A DNA stretch of 64,000 bases from Roseivirga sp. UBA6052 (GCA_002427755.1 DIYO01000001.1:1240001-1304000), one strand, 5' to 3'; shown: positions 9,395-17,715, numbered from the stretch's first letter. Program-made: numbers and translations. The notes: generated by a model from the letters alone, not told the origin.

Positions 9395-9422
9395 AAAAAC
9401 ACCCACTGCTTAACGCAGTGGG
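9395..9422 (-). terminator. intrinsic terminator between ABC ATPase and tolC genes
   Basis: The perfect eight-base stem CCCACTGC/GCAGTGGG has a five-base loop and, on the minus strand, is followed by TGTTTTT. It lies 15 bases after the ATPase stop codon, so the HlyD-ATPase transcript would end or be attenuated before the TolC gene. Confidence 0.7.
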
Positions 9423-9436
9423 CTATAATACCTAGC

Positions 9437-10150
9437 TTATACTAGTGAGTTTTCTTTCGAATTGATGTTCTCAGATACAACCTGACCATCGAATAAGTTA
9501 ACTACTCTATGTGCGTACTCAGAATCAGTAGCAGAGTGAGTTACCATAATAACAGTTGTACCTTTTGCATTTAGATCACTAAGAAGTGTCATAACTTCTT
9601 GACCATTAGTAGAATCCAAGTTACCAGTAGGCTCATCCGCAAGGATTAGGTTTGGCTTAGCCACTACGGCTCTTGCAACTGCAACCCTTTGCTGCTGACC
9701 ACCAGAAAGTTGTTGCGGGAAGTGATCTTTTCTATGCATGATTTGCATTTGCTCAAGTACTTCTTCTACTCTTTTCTTTCTATCTGCAGAAGGGTACTTT
9801 AAGTAGATAAGAGGAAGCTCAACATTTTCATATACAGTAAGCTCATCAATTAAGTTGAAGCTCTGGAACACGAAACCGATGTTCTTCTTTCTAAGTTCTG
9901 CTCTTTGTCTTTCAGAATATTTAGATACCTCTTCATCATAAAAATGGAATTCACCTTCAGAAGGGTTATCTAATAGACCAATGATATTAAGTAATGTAGA
10001 CTTACCACAACCAGAAGGTCCCATGATTGCTACGAACTCTCCTTCTGCAATTTCCAAGTTCACATTGTTCAATGCAGTTGTCTCGATTTCGTCTGTGTAA
10101 TAGAATTTCTTAAGACCTTTAGTAGTAATTATTTTTTTGTTGTTTTCCAT
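9437..10150 (-). CDS. MacB/LolD-type ABC transporter ATP-binding protein
   Basis: The 237-residue ATPase has Walker A GPSGCGKS at 44-51, Q-loop VFQSFNLI at 94-101, signature LSGGQQQR at 148-155, Walker B LILADEPTGNLDS at 168-180 and the switch His at 205. The ADEPTGNLDS form and the overall length place it in the MacB/LolD/FtsE class that pairs with FtsX-like permeases. No permease gene lies in this locus; three such permeases without ATPases lie at 28.7-39.6 kb. It follows the HlyD gene by 33 bases, probably as one transcript. Confidence 0.92.
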   Translation of the reverse strand: MENNKKIITTKGLKKFYYTDEIETTALNNVNLEIAEGEFVAIMGPSGCGKSTLLNIIGLLDNPSEGEFHFYDEEVSKYSERQRAELRKKNIGFVFQSFNLIDELTVYENVELPLIYLKYPSADRKKRVEEVLEQMQIMHRKDHFPQQLSGGQQQRVAVARAVVAKPNLILADEPTGNLDSTNGQEVMTLLSDLNAKGTTVIMVTHSATDSEYAHRVVNLFDGQVVSENINSKENSLV

Positions 10151-10183
10151 AATACTTAAAAGTTAGTGGTTGTTTGAATTAAT

Positions 10184-11431
10184 TTATTGTTTGATGACTA
10201 ATTTATCTTTGTCTTCGTAACCGTCATAAGACGAGAAGATTACTCTTTCTCCAGGCTGAAGTCCTTCTAGTACTTCATAATGGCGAGGTGTTTGGTTACC
10301 GATTCTAATCTGTCTTCTGACAGCCTCAGTACCATCCTCATTAAGAACAAATATCCAATTTCCTCCGGTAGTCTGGAAGAAGCTACCTCTAGGGATCTGA
10401 ATAGCATTCTTTTCTTCACTTAGTTGCAATCGAATTGAAAGCGTTTGCCCTCTTCTTACACCTTCAGGCACTTCTCCAACCATTTCTACAACGAATGTTC
10501 CATTGTTGATTTCAGGGAATTTCTTTCTGATCTCAAGGCCATAAGTTTTACCGGCAAAATCATAAGTACCTCTTAAACCTTCGTAAACTCTAGGTAGATA
10601 GTGCTGATCAACATTGGCTTGAATCTTGAAACCGTCAAGATCATCAATCTGTGCGATTGTATTACCCTGACCAATTGATTGCCCAATCTCTACATTTACA
10701 GTAGATAACAAACCATCAATAGGAGCACGTACCCATAAGTCTTCTAATTGTTTTCTTACGATATCCATACTCTCTTCAGACGTAACCAATCTTTGTTTAT
10801 TCTGATTAACGAGTGTAACAGAATTCATAGAATCGAACTCCATTTGCTTAAGCGTATTCTCTCTAGAAGCGATAAGTCGGTTATATCTCCTTTTAGAATC
10901 TAAATAATCCTGCTCAGAGATTACCTTATCTTTCCAAAGCTGTTCGTTTCTTGTGTATCTATCTTTTGCCTGATCAATGTCAAAGTCTAAATTGATTACA
11001 CTGGCTCTGGTTCTGAATAATGACTGCTGAAGTTGATTATTGGTATTCTCAATCTCATTTCTTAAACGGTTTGCCGTTGTTCTCTGGCTGATATAGTTCA
11101 ATTCAAGACTTCTATTCTCAAGTCTTAAAATGGTATCTCCCTTAGATACTCTTACACCACCCTCTAAAAATCTTCTTTGCACGTTACCACCAACAACTGC
11201 ATCTAACCTAATTGTAGTTTTTGGCTGAACATTACCTTCGATAGGAATATACTCCTGGAAAGGGCCTTCTGTAACTGCAGATACGCTAATTTTCTCTAGC
11301 TCTACGTTTAGCTTGGAAGCATTATCCGCTATCACGAATACATAAAGGAGCAAATAAAGTATACCTCCACTACCTAGAATAGTAGCGATCCTTTTTGCTG
11401 TCCAAGTCTTCTTTTTAATTTTTCTGTCCAT
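10184..11431 (-). CDS. HlyD/MacA family periplasmic adaptor subunit
   Basis: The 415-residue membrane fusion protein has a membrane anchor at about residues 14-35. A beta-barrel/lipoyl region starts near EGNVQPKTTIRLDAVVGG, a long coiled-coil hairpin spans about 115-225 (TANRLRNEIENTNNQLQQS onward), and the second lipoyl half follows with WVRAPIDGLLSTVNVEIGQ. Adaptors of this class bridge an inner-membrane ABC permease to TolC. It is the first gene of the leftward operon and lies about 40 bases downstream of a good -24/-12 (sigma-54) promoter match. Confidence 0.9.
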   Translation of the reverse strand: MDRKIKKKTWTAKRIATILGSGGILYLLLYVFVIADNASKLNVELEKISVSAVTEGPFQEYIPIEGNVQPKTTIRLDAVVGGNVQRRFLEGGVRVSKGDTILRLENRSLELNYISQRTTANRLRNEIENTNNQLQQSLFRTRASVINLDFDIDQAKDRYTRNEQLWKDKVISEQDYLDSKRRYNRLIASRENTLKQMEFDSMNSVTLVNQNKQRLVTSEESMDIVRKQLEDLWVRAPIDGLLSTVNVEIGQSIGQGNTIAQIDDLDGFKIQANVDQHYLPRVYEGLRGTYDFAGKTYGLEIRKKFPEINNGTFVVEMVGEVPEGVRRGQTLSIRLQLSEEKNAIQIPRGSFFQTTGGNWIFVLNEDGTEAVRRQIRIGNQTPRHYEVLEGLQPGERVIFSSYDGYEDKDKLVIKQ

Positions 11432-11471
11432 TGCTGTTAAAAATCGAGTTTTCTAATCCGGCATGCTAATG

Positions 11472-11486
11472 ACAACAAGAGTGCCA
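11472..11486 (-). promoter_or_regulatory. candidate sigma-54 promoter of the HlyD-ATPase operon
   Basis: The minus strand reads TGGCAC, five bases, TTGT (11486-11472), matching the -24/-12 consensus TGGCAC-N5-TTGC with the exact spacing and one change at the last base. Transcription would start about 30 bases before the HlyD ATG. A sigma-54 activator is encoded divergently beside it. Confidence 0.6.
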
Positions 11487-11582
11487 CTTTTTTATCTTAC
11501 TGTATTTCAATTACTTACGGTATTTATTGTGTATCCACGGTGTGAATAAGTGTACAGAATTAACACACGGATTGATCGATTA

Positions 11583-11598
11583 TGAACACTTTCGGACA
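11583..11598. promoter_or_regulatory. candidate activator (UAS) site for the HlyD promoter
   Basis: The site TGAACACTTTCGGACA lies about 97 bases upstream of the -24 element of the leftward promoter, the usual distance for enhancer sites of NtrC-type regulators. It shares the core CACTTTCG with 11885-11900 and the half CGGACA with 11906-11922. Confidence 0.4.
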
Positions 11599-11619
11599 CC
11601 CATTTTGGGAATTGGGCAT

Positions 11620-11651
11620 AAAAAAAGGCTCGGTATGGTCAGCACCGAGCC
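11620..11651 (-). terminator. orphan intrinsic terminator in the divergent region
   Basis: The perfect eight-base stem GGCTCGGT/ACCGAGCC (11627-11634, 11644-11651) is followed on the minus strand by a run of seven T. No leftward gene lies upstream of it, so it either ends a small unannotated RNA or shields the HlyD promoter from read-through. A TAATTTTG -7-like element at 11694-11687 on the same strand would give an RNA of about 60 bases. Confidence 0.65.
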
Positions 11652-11884
11652 CAAAGGTCAAAAACTCAAAATATCTGAATTAATATCAAAATTAATTCAA
11701 AACAACGTGTGCAATATAAATACAATTGCATCTTCTGCAAAATGTTCCTACATCAATTCTCAGGTTTTTTTAACAAATGGTTAATAATACATGTACCTAC
11801 TTACTTACAACACACTTTGACTTGAAATAGTGATATAGCCTACTTCTAGTATATATCTGCTGAATTCACAAACCTGTACTTATA

Positions 11885-11922
11885 TGTTCACTTTCGAAAA
11901 AAATATGTCACGAATTCGGACA
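11885..11922. promoter_or_regulatory. pair of candidate activator (UAS) sites for the regulator operon
   Basis: TGTTCACTTTCGAAAA (11885-11900) and TGTCACGAATTCGGACA (11906-11922), the latter with the palindromic core CGAATTCG, resemble the site at 11583-11598. They lie about 40-80 bases upstream of the candidate rightward -24/-12 element, a sensible position for autoregulation by the NtrC-type protein. Confidence 0.4.
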
Positions 11923-11963
11923 ACTCTAAAATAAAATATCGATTTTAAGCTAATGAGCGCCAT

Positions 11964-11979
11964 TGGCATCATTTAAGCA
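11964..11979 (+). promoter_or_regulatory. weak candidate sigma-54 promoter of the regulator operon
   Basis: TGGCATCATTTAAGCA has the invariant GG and GC at the required 10-base interval but lacks the TT of the -12 element. A start about 12 bases on would leave a leader of some 15 bases before the TTG start codon of the regulator gene. Confidence 0.35.
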
Positions 11980-12005
11980 TATAGGGCCAATAGCTTTTTA
12001 AAAAC

Positions 12006-13391
12006 TTGAATACTTTGGACAAAGAACTTGGTAAAATCTTAATCATCGATGACGATGAAGATGTATTAATCGCAGCAAAACTTCTTCTAAAAAAGCATGC
12101 TAAAGAAGTTCTAATTGAAAAGAATCCTAAGAAGATCCCTTTCCTGATGAATAATGGTACTTACGATGTTATTCTTCTAGACATGAACTTTAGTAAGGAC
12201 ACCACTAGTGGTAAAGAAGGGTTCTATTGGTTAGAACAAATCTTAGAAGCAGATCCGCAAGCGGTAGTCATTCTTATTACAGCCTTTGGAGGCGTTGAAA
12301 TGGCAGTTCAAGCGTTAAAGCAAGGTGCAACTGATTTCGTTTTAAAGCCATGGCAAAATGAAAAACTCATTGCCACATTATCTGCGGCCGTAAAACTCAA
12401 GGAATCTTACAAAGAAGTAAATAAGCTTAAAACAGCTAAAAAGGCGCTTGAAGATGACCTAAGCAAACCTTTTAAGGACATCATTGGCGATAGCCCTGCC
12501 ATGAAAAATGTCTTTAGCATAATAGATAAGGTAGCGGGTACTGATGCCAATGTTCTAATACTAGGGGAAAACGGTACAGGAAAAGAGCTTGTAGCCAGAG
12601 CTATCCATCAAAGATCGCTTAGAAAAGATAATGTATTTGTAAGCGTTGATATGGGTGCCATAACCGAGACATTATTCGAGAGTGAACTTTTTGGGCATAA
12701 AAAAGGTGCTTTTACAGATGCAAAAGACGACAGAGCAGGTAGGTTTGAAGTAGCGCACAGTGGATCTCTATTCTTAGATGAGATTGGTAACTTGAGCATG
12801 CCGCTTCAATCTAAGTTGCTCACTGCGCTTCAAAGCAGGCAAGTAACCCGTATTGGTGCCAACAAACCAATGGATATAGACATTAGGCTCATTTGCGCTA
12901 CAAATATGCCGGTCTATGATATGGTCTCGGAAAATACATTCAGACAAGATTTACTTTACAGAATCAATACGGTAGAAATCCATCTTCCTCCACTAAGAGA
13001 AAGGCAAGACGATATCGCGCTCTTAACAGATCATTTTGTAAAGATATACTGCGATAAATACAGAAAAGCACCAAAAAAGATTGCGCCAAGTACGGTTAAA
13101 AAGTTATCTAAATATGCTTGGCCTGGAAATATCAGAGAACTTCAGCATGCCATTGAAAGAGCCATAATCATGAGCGATGGTAATGTCTTAATGCCGGATG
13201 ATTTCTTCTTCCTTGTTCAAAAAGCAGATGGGCCAAGTAATAGTGACGATAACTTAAATCTAGATGAGGTTGAAAAGAACGTCATTCTCAAAGCCATCAA
13301 TAAGCACTCAGGTAATATTTCAAAAGCAGCCAAAGAACTTGGCCTAACAAGAGCTTCTCTTTACAGAAGACTAGAAAAGCATGGGCTTTAA
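12006..13391 (+). CDS. sigma-54-dependent NtrC-family response regulator
   Basis: The 461-residue protein has a receiver domain (about 9-130; phosphoacceptor Asp59 in ILLDM, Lys114 in VLKPW), an AAA+ sigma-54 activation domain (about 158-390; Walker A GENGTGKE at 187-194, Walker B LFLDEIG at 255-261) and a Fis-type helix-turn-helix at the C-terminus (GNISKAAKELGLTRASLYRR). The sigma-54 contact loop reads GAFTDA (234-239) rather than GAFTGA. The frame opens with TTG at 12006, since in-frame stops lie just upstream and no ATG is available. It overlaps its kinase gene by 11 bases and probably controls the divergent efflux operon. Confidence 0.92.
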   Translation: MNTLDKELGKILIIDDDEDVLIAAKLLLKKHAKEVLIEKNPKKIPFLMNNGTYDVILLDMNFSKDTTSGKEGFYWLEQILEADPQAVVILITAFGGVEMAVQALKQGATDFVLKPWQNEKLIATLSAAVKLKESYKEVNKLKTAKKALEDDLSKPFKDIIGDSPAMKNVFSIIDKVAGTDANVLILGENGTGKELVARAIHQRSLRKDNVFVSVDMGAITETLFESELFGHKKGAFTDAKDDRAGRFEVAHSGSLFLDEIGNLSMPLQSKLLTALQSRQVTRIGANKPMDIDIRLICATNMPVYDMVSENTFRQDLLYRINTVEIHLPPLRERQDDIALLTDHFVKIYCDKYRKAPKKIAPSTVKKLSKYAWPGNIRELQHAIERAIIMSDGNVLMPDDFFFLVQKADGPSNSDDNLNLDEVEKNVILKAINKHSGNISKAAKELGLTRASLYRRLEKHGL

Positions 13392-14730
13392 GAACCTTAG
13401 ATTCTCAATAGTAGCTAGGATTATATTTCTTGTGGCTACTATACTGGCTTTAGCCTACGTGGTGTTTGAAGCACCCAACGAGGTCAATACTGCCTTTCTC
13501 TCTGTGCTAACCATAGTGCAGATTGTACTTCTCATAAGATTAGTTGATAAGACGAATCGTGAGATTGCTAATTTTTTGAGTTCAATCAAATACGATGACT
13601 TTACTACCACTTATCCTACCAGAGGTAGAGGTAAGTCTATGAATATTCTGTACACAGAATTCAACAATGTAATCAAGAAATTCCGAGAGATTAGAGCAGA
13701 TAAAGAGGCCAATTACCACTATTTCAGAACAATTGTACAGCATGTTGGTATCGGATTGATAACCTTTAATAAGCTAGGTGAAGTTCAAATCATTAACAGT
13801 TCTGCCAAGAAACTCATTGGAATAGAGTCGCTGAATAGCATCTTCGAATTAAGTCAAGTAAGTCCTAAGCTTGTTGAATCATTAGTGAAACTGAAAACAG
13901 GTGGCTCAGCCCTTGTGGAAGTCATTAATGAGGGATCTAAGACTCAGCTTTCTATTTATGTAATTGAACTCGTATTGCGGGGCGAAGAATTCAAACTCGT
14001 ATCGGTTCAGAACATTCAAAGTGAACTTGAGGAGAAGGAAATGGATGCATGGCAGAATTTGATTAGGGTATTAACCCATGAAATAATGAATTCAGTGACA
14101 CCACTTTCTTCACTAGCTAATACAGTAGAAGTTAATCTTATAGATAATATTGAGGATGATGTACCAATAGAAAAAGAAGAACTAGAAGATATCTACTTGG
14201 CGGTTCAAACAATTAAGAGAAGAAGTGAAGGTCTTATTCATTTCGTATCAGATTTTAGAAACCTGACTAAAATACCTGAGCCCAAACTACTCGATGTAGA
14301 AATACGCAAAGTATTAGAGCACATTAACACCTTACTTAAACATGAATTAGGAGCTAAAGGAATTGAGCTTATCATTAATATTAGCCCTTTAGACTTGGTT
14401 TTTAAAATGGACAAGGAACTTATAGATCAAGTGCTGATTAACCTTTTGCAAAATGCTATTCATGCATTGGAAGAAAGAACAGAAGAAAAAATCATCCTTA
14501 TTAATGCTTTTGTAAATGAGTATGGACGTCCAACCCTTACCATCAGAGATAATGGAACTGGCATAGATGAGGAAGCGCTATCTAAAATCTTTATCCCATT
14601 CTTTACAACCAAGAAACAAGGGTCAGGCATTGGTTTGAGTTTAACGAAGCAAATTATGAGAAAGCATGGTGGGGCTATTACAGTCAAATCCGTGATTAAT
14701 GAGGGGACTGAATTTACCCTAAGGTTTTAA
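13381..14730 (+). CDS. membrane sensor histidine kinase, partner of the sigma-54 regulator
   Basis: The 449-residue protein has two N-terminal membrane helices (about 10-29 and 36-53) with almost no periplasmic loop, a PAS-like region (about 110-215), a phosphoacceptor box THEIMNSVTPLSS with His233, and a HATPase domain with N-box NLLQNAIHAL near 352-361, DNGTGI near 391 and GSGIGLSLTKQIM. The layout resembles NtrY/ZraS kinases. The short extracytoplasmic part suggests it senses a membrane or cytoplasmic signal (inference). Its start overlaps the regulator's end, so the two are translationally coupled. Confidence 0.9.
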   Translation: MGFKNLRFSIVARIIFLVATILALAYVVFEAPNEVNTAFLSVLTIVQIVLLIRLVDKTNREIANFLSSIKYDDFTTTYPTRGRGKSMNILYTEFNNVIKKFREIRADKEANYHYFRTIVQHVGIGLITFNKLGEVQIINSSAKKLIGIESLNSIFELSQVSPKLVESLVKLKTGGSALVEVINEGSKTQLSIYVIELVLRGEEFKLVSVQNIQSELEEKEMDAWQNLIRVLTHEIMNSVTPLSSLANTVEVNLIDNIEDDVPIEKEELEDIYLAVQTIKRRSEGLIHFVSDFRNLTKIPEPKLLDVEIRKVLEHINTLLKHELGAKGIELIINISPLDLVFKMDKELIDQVLINLLQNAIHALEERTEEKIILINAFVNEYGRPTLTIRDNGTGIDEEALSKIFIPFFTTKKQGSGIGLSLTKQIMRKHGGAITVKSVINEGTEFTLRF

Positions 14731-14778
14731 TTTCTATTCTAAAGATTTATCTTCCATTAGACTTTCAAACAATCCTTT

Positions 14779-15018
14779 ATGGACAACACACTTGACAAGG
14801 TCGTTGACATCTTAGTAAACAGAATTGGAATTGCCAGAACTGAAGCAACTCCAGACGCCAATTTCATTAAAGATTTAGGAATCGACTCATTAGATTATGC
14901 TGAAATCGTAATGGAATTCGAGCAATCATTCAACATTAGAATCCCTGATAGCGATGCTGAAAAGCTATCTACCGTAGGCCAAGCAGTTGAGTACATAGAA
15001 GACAAACTGAATCAATAA
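14779..15018 (+). CDS. acyl carrier protein (stand-alone, probably specialised)
   Basis: The 79-residue protein has the phosphopantetheine attachment motif GIDSLDYAEIVMEFE with Ser37, and the acidic helix II typical of ACPs. There is no fabF or fabD beside it, so it is probably not the primary fatty-acid ACP (usually acpP-fabF). It lies 48 bases after the histidine kinase gene and before an LpxH-like hydrolase and a glycosyltransferase, which may hint at a lipid or glycolipid role (inference). Confidence 0.85.
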   Translation: MDNTLDKVVDILVNRIGIARTEATPDANFIKDLGIDSLDYAEIVMEFEQSFNIRIPDSDAEKLSTVGQAVEYIEDKLNQ

Positions 15019-15142
15019 GTTACCGGAGTTTTATCTAATAAACAGACACCTACCAATTCTATAGCAATAGCTTAATTCCATGGTTAAGATGGGGTCATAT
15101 TAAAGTGTGACATTTATTGTACACCTACCCCCACCCTGACCC

Positions 15143-15982
15143 ATGAAAACTGAATGCAAGACCATTGTAATTTCAGACGTACACCTTGGAACCAAAGGTT
15201 CTAAAGCCAAGGAACTCGTACGCTTCTTAAAACAGTACAAATGCGAAAACCTAATCCTAAATGGAGACATTATAGATGGTTGGCAGCTGAAGAAATCAGG
15301 CAAGTGGAAAAGAAAGCACACCCGGTTCTTCACTCGCATTCTAAAAATGATCGAAGAGGATGGTACTAAGGTCACCTACATTAGAGGTAATCATGATGAT
15401 TTTCTAGATCAGGTATTGCCTTTCACTATGGGTAATCTTACTATTTGCAGAGATATGATCTACGAGTCTGCAGGCAAGAAATACTTCATTGTACATGGTG
15501 ATGTGTTTGATTCGATCACATCACAATTCAAGTGGATAGCCAAACTGGGAGACATTGGCTACACCTTTCTTTTATGGCTCAATAGACAATATAATTTTAG
15601 AAGAATGAAGAAGGGATTACCATACTTCTCTCTATCTCAGTCTATCAAAGCCAAAGTAAAACAGGCAGTTAAATACGTAGATGACTTTGAGAATCAACTA
15701 TCGTCTATGGCACGGTATAAAAACTGTGACGGTATCATATGTGGACATATCCATCAACCTGCGAAAAAAGAAATCAATGGCATATCCTATTTAAATTCTG
15801 GAGATTGGGTTGAATCGATGTCAGCGCTTGTTGAAAACCATGAAGGCAAATGGGACTTAGTCTACTATTTTGAAACAGAACCAGATACTAATAGAAAAAC
15901 TACTGAAGACAATAACACAATAAATCTAAAGGAATACTTTGAAGAGCCAGCTATGGAGCAAAGCTCATTAATGAGCTCATAA
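15143..15982 (+). CDS. LpxH-related metallophosphoesterase (second paralogue)
   Basis: The 279-residue calcineurin-like phosphoesterase has SDVHLG at 11-16, GDIIDGW at 41-47, GNHDD at 82-86 and CGHIHQP near 199-205. It belongs to the UDP-2,3-diacylglucosamine diphosphatase family but differs clearly from the 6423-7190 protein, with an RKHTRF insertion and a long C-terminal tail rich in acidic and polar residues. The glycosyltransferase gene starts one base after its stop, which links the two to one pathway, probably an envelope glycolipid. The substrate cannot be settled from sequence. Confidence 0.75.
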   Translation: MKTECKTIVISDVHLGTKGSKAKELVRFLKQYKCENLILNGDIIDGWQLKKSGKWKRKHTRFFTRILKMIEEDGTKVTYIRGNHDDFLDQVLPFTMGNLTICRDMIYESAGKKYFIVHGDVFDSITSQFKWIAKLGDIGYTFLLWLNRQYNFRRMKKGLPYFSLSQSIKAKVKQAVKYVDDFENQLSSMARYKNCDGIICGHIHQPAKKEINGISYLNSGDWVESMSALVENHEGKWDLVYYFETEPDTNRKTTEDNNTINLKEYFEEPAMEQSSLMSS

Positions 15983-15983
15983 A

Positions 15984-17126
15984 ATGCGAGTATTATTTAT
16001 AGTGCAAGGCGAAGGGCGTGGACACATGACTCAAGCATTAGTATTGGAAGAGATTCTAAATAAGGCAGGACATCAAGTAACTGACATCATACTTGGCACC
16101 AGCAATAGAAGACAAATTCCTGAATATTTCACTAAGAAGACAGAAGCTAAGATCCATAAAGTAGAAAGCCCTAATTTCTACTACGATAAGGAGCACAAAT
16201 CCATTAACCTTAAAAAAACATTCATTAAGAATGTAGTCAAGGTGCCACATTTCTTAAGAGAGCTGAAGAGGATTAACAGTATCGTGAAAGCCTCTAAAGC
16301 CGACACCGTGGTTAATTTCTATGATGTATTAGGAGGCTATTACTTTTTATTCTATCGGCCCCAAGTAAAACGGATTTGCATCGCTCACCAATACCTTGCT
16401 TCTCATTCCCAATTTCCATTTAGTAAAGAATACCCCATTCAGAAGCAGATATTCAAGTTCAACAATAGAGTAACTTCATTCTTTGCTCATAAAAGGCTTG
16501 CACTATCCTTTAAAGACCTTCCTCATGAAGGGAAAGAACTGCATATCATACCACCTTTGATTAGGAAAGAGGTCTTAGAACTAAAGCCAACTAATGGTGA
16601 TTATATTTTAGCTTATGTCGTAAACAAAGGGTATGGTTTCGATATTTTGAAGTGGCATGAAAAGAACCAAAATATAAAGGTCCATTGCTTTTGGGATAAT
16701 TATGAGAAACCAGTTGAATGGAGTCCACATAAAAACATCACCTTCTACCATATCCACGATAAAAAATTCATTAAACACCTAGCAAATTGCACATGCTACG
16801 TGAGCACCGCAGGTTTTGAGTCGATAAGCGAAGCCATGTACTTAGGAAAATCGGTAATGATGGTTCCTGTGAAAAGCCAGTATGAACAAATATGCAATGC
16901 CCTAGATGCAGAAATAGCAGGGGCAGGAATCATAACTAGTGAATTTGATTTAAGCCAAATCCTTTCATTTATTCACTCTAATAAGAAAACAGGAAACCAG
17001 TATAAATCTTGGGTGAATGCTCACGAAAACATTATTCTCAAAGAAATTGAAGATTTTGTGCCTTATAAAACTGCAGAAGAAAAAATTGATTTGAAGATTG
17101 AACAATTGATCTTTAATAATAGATAA
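15984..17126 (+). CDS. glycosyltransferase family protein (MJ1255/MurG-like)
   Basis: The 380-residue protein opens with VLFIVQGEGRGHMTQAL, the glycine-rich donor-side loop of GT-B enzymes related to MurG and UDP-glucuronosyltransferases. Near residues 272-305 it has STAGFESISEAMYLGKSVMM, the C-terminal nucleotide-sugar binding block of the same fold. It is tightly coupled to the upstream metallophosphoesterase. A role in decorating a lipid or envelope glycan is inferred. The gene converges with the DUF429 gene, overlapping it by 14 bases. Confidence 0.8.
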   Translation: MRVLFIVQGEGRGHMTQALVLEEILNKAGHQVTDIILGTSNRRQIPEYFTKKTEAKIHKVESPNFYYDKEHKSINLKKTFIKNVVKVPHFLRELKRINSIVKASKADTVVNFYDVLGGYYFLFYRPQVKRICIAHQYLASHSQFPFSKEYPIQKQIFKFNNRVTSFFAHKRLALSFKDLPHEGKELHIIPPLIRKEVLELKPTNGDYILAYVVNKGYGFDILKWHEKNQNIKVHCFWDNYEKPVEWSPHKNITFYHIHDKKFIKHLANCTCYVSTAGFESISEAMYLGKSVMMVPVKSQYEQICNALDAEIAGAGIITSEFDLSQILSFIHSNKKTGNQYKSWVNAHENIILKEIEDFVPYKTAEEKIDLKIEQLIFNNR

Positions 17127-17679
17127 TACCTTCTTCTACAGTTCCTACGTCTACTGCATTTCCCCTTCTAAAGGCTAATGCAATTTGCAGGGCTAAAATA
17201 GCATCAAGTTCGTGAGAAGTTTTCAAATCAGGTAATTCACTTGTATCTAAAATTCGTTTAAGCATTTTCGAATAATCAGCCCCTTTCTTTTTATATGCAA
17301 ATTCTGATAAATTCAATGATTTAGCTCTCATAGAGGGATACACTTCTATCACTTCAGTCTTAGCACCAATCAAAGACTTCAATTTCATTGCCCTAGCAGT
17401 GAGACCACCTAAAAACATGGGCGACATGGCACTAACTTCTTTATCTGCCAAGCGATAGAAATAGTCATCAAAGCGCTCAGGGTTGGAATAAACACCTGGC
17501 AATGATAAAGGAGCGTCTAATCCAATGAGTTTAGGATTGTACTCATCTACAAAATCCAGAATCATTCGATCTGCATCTTGATTCTTTTTAGAAGACATCA
17601 AAGTGATTTCGCCTTCATTTTCGAAAGCAATTACCGTTGTACCAGCCAGTTTACTACCGTAGTCTATCCCTACAATCAT
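17113..17679 (-). CDS. DUF429 family protein (RNase H-like fold)
   Basis: The 188-residue protein starts MIVGIDYGSKLAGTTVIAF, an acidic strand-turn typical of the RNase H/actin-like fold, followed by LIGLDAPLSLPG and VIEVYPSMRAKSLN, blocks seen in DUF429 predicted nucleases. No function is established. It is transcribed away from the thioredoxin gene. The shared upstream region holds a perfect 18-base palindrome that could control one or both genes. Confidence 0.7.
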   Translation of the reverse strand: MIVGIDYGSKLAGTTVIAFENEGEITLMSSKKNQDADRMILDFVDEYNPKLIGLDAPLSLPGVYSNPERFDDYFYRLADKEVSAMSPMFLGGLTARAMKLKSLIGAKTEVIEVYPSMRAKSLNLSEFAYKKKGADYSKMLKRILDTSELPDLKTSHELDAILALQIALAFRRGNAVDVGTVEEGIIYY

Positions 17680-17715
17680 GAATAGCTAACTGAATTTAAG
17701 GTTTAGAGTTTAGGA

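Noticed and set aside
9335..9406. Upstream extension of the TolC gene
   Set aside because: The extension crosses hairpins and would place 24 residues before a clear signal peptide.
11527..11784. Rightward 85-codon frame in the efflux/regulator divergent region
   Set aside because: It runs through a UAS-like site and a strong hairpin terminator, has low-complexity composition and no family features; noncoding regulatory DNA explains the stretch better.
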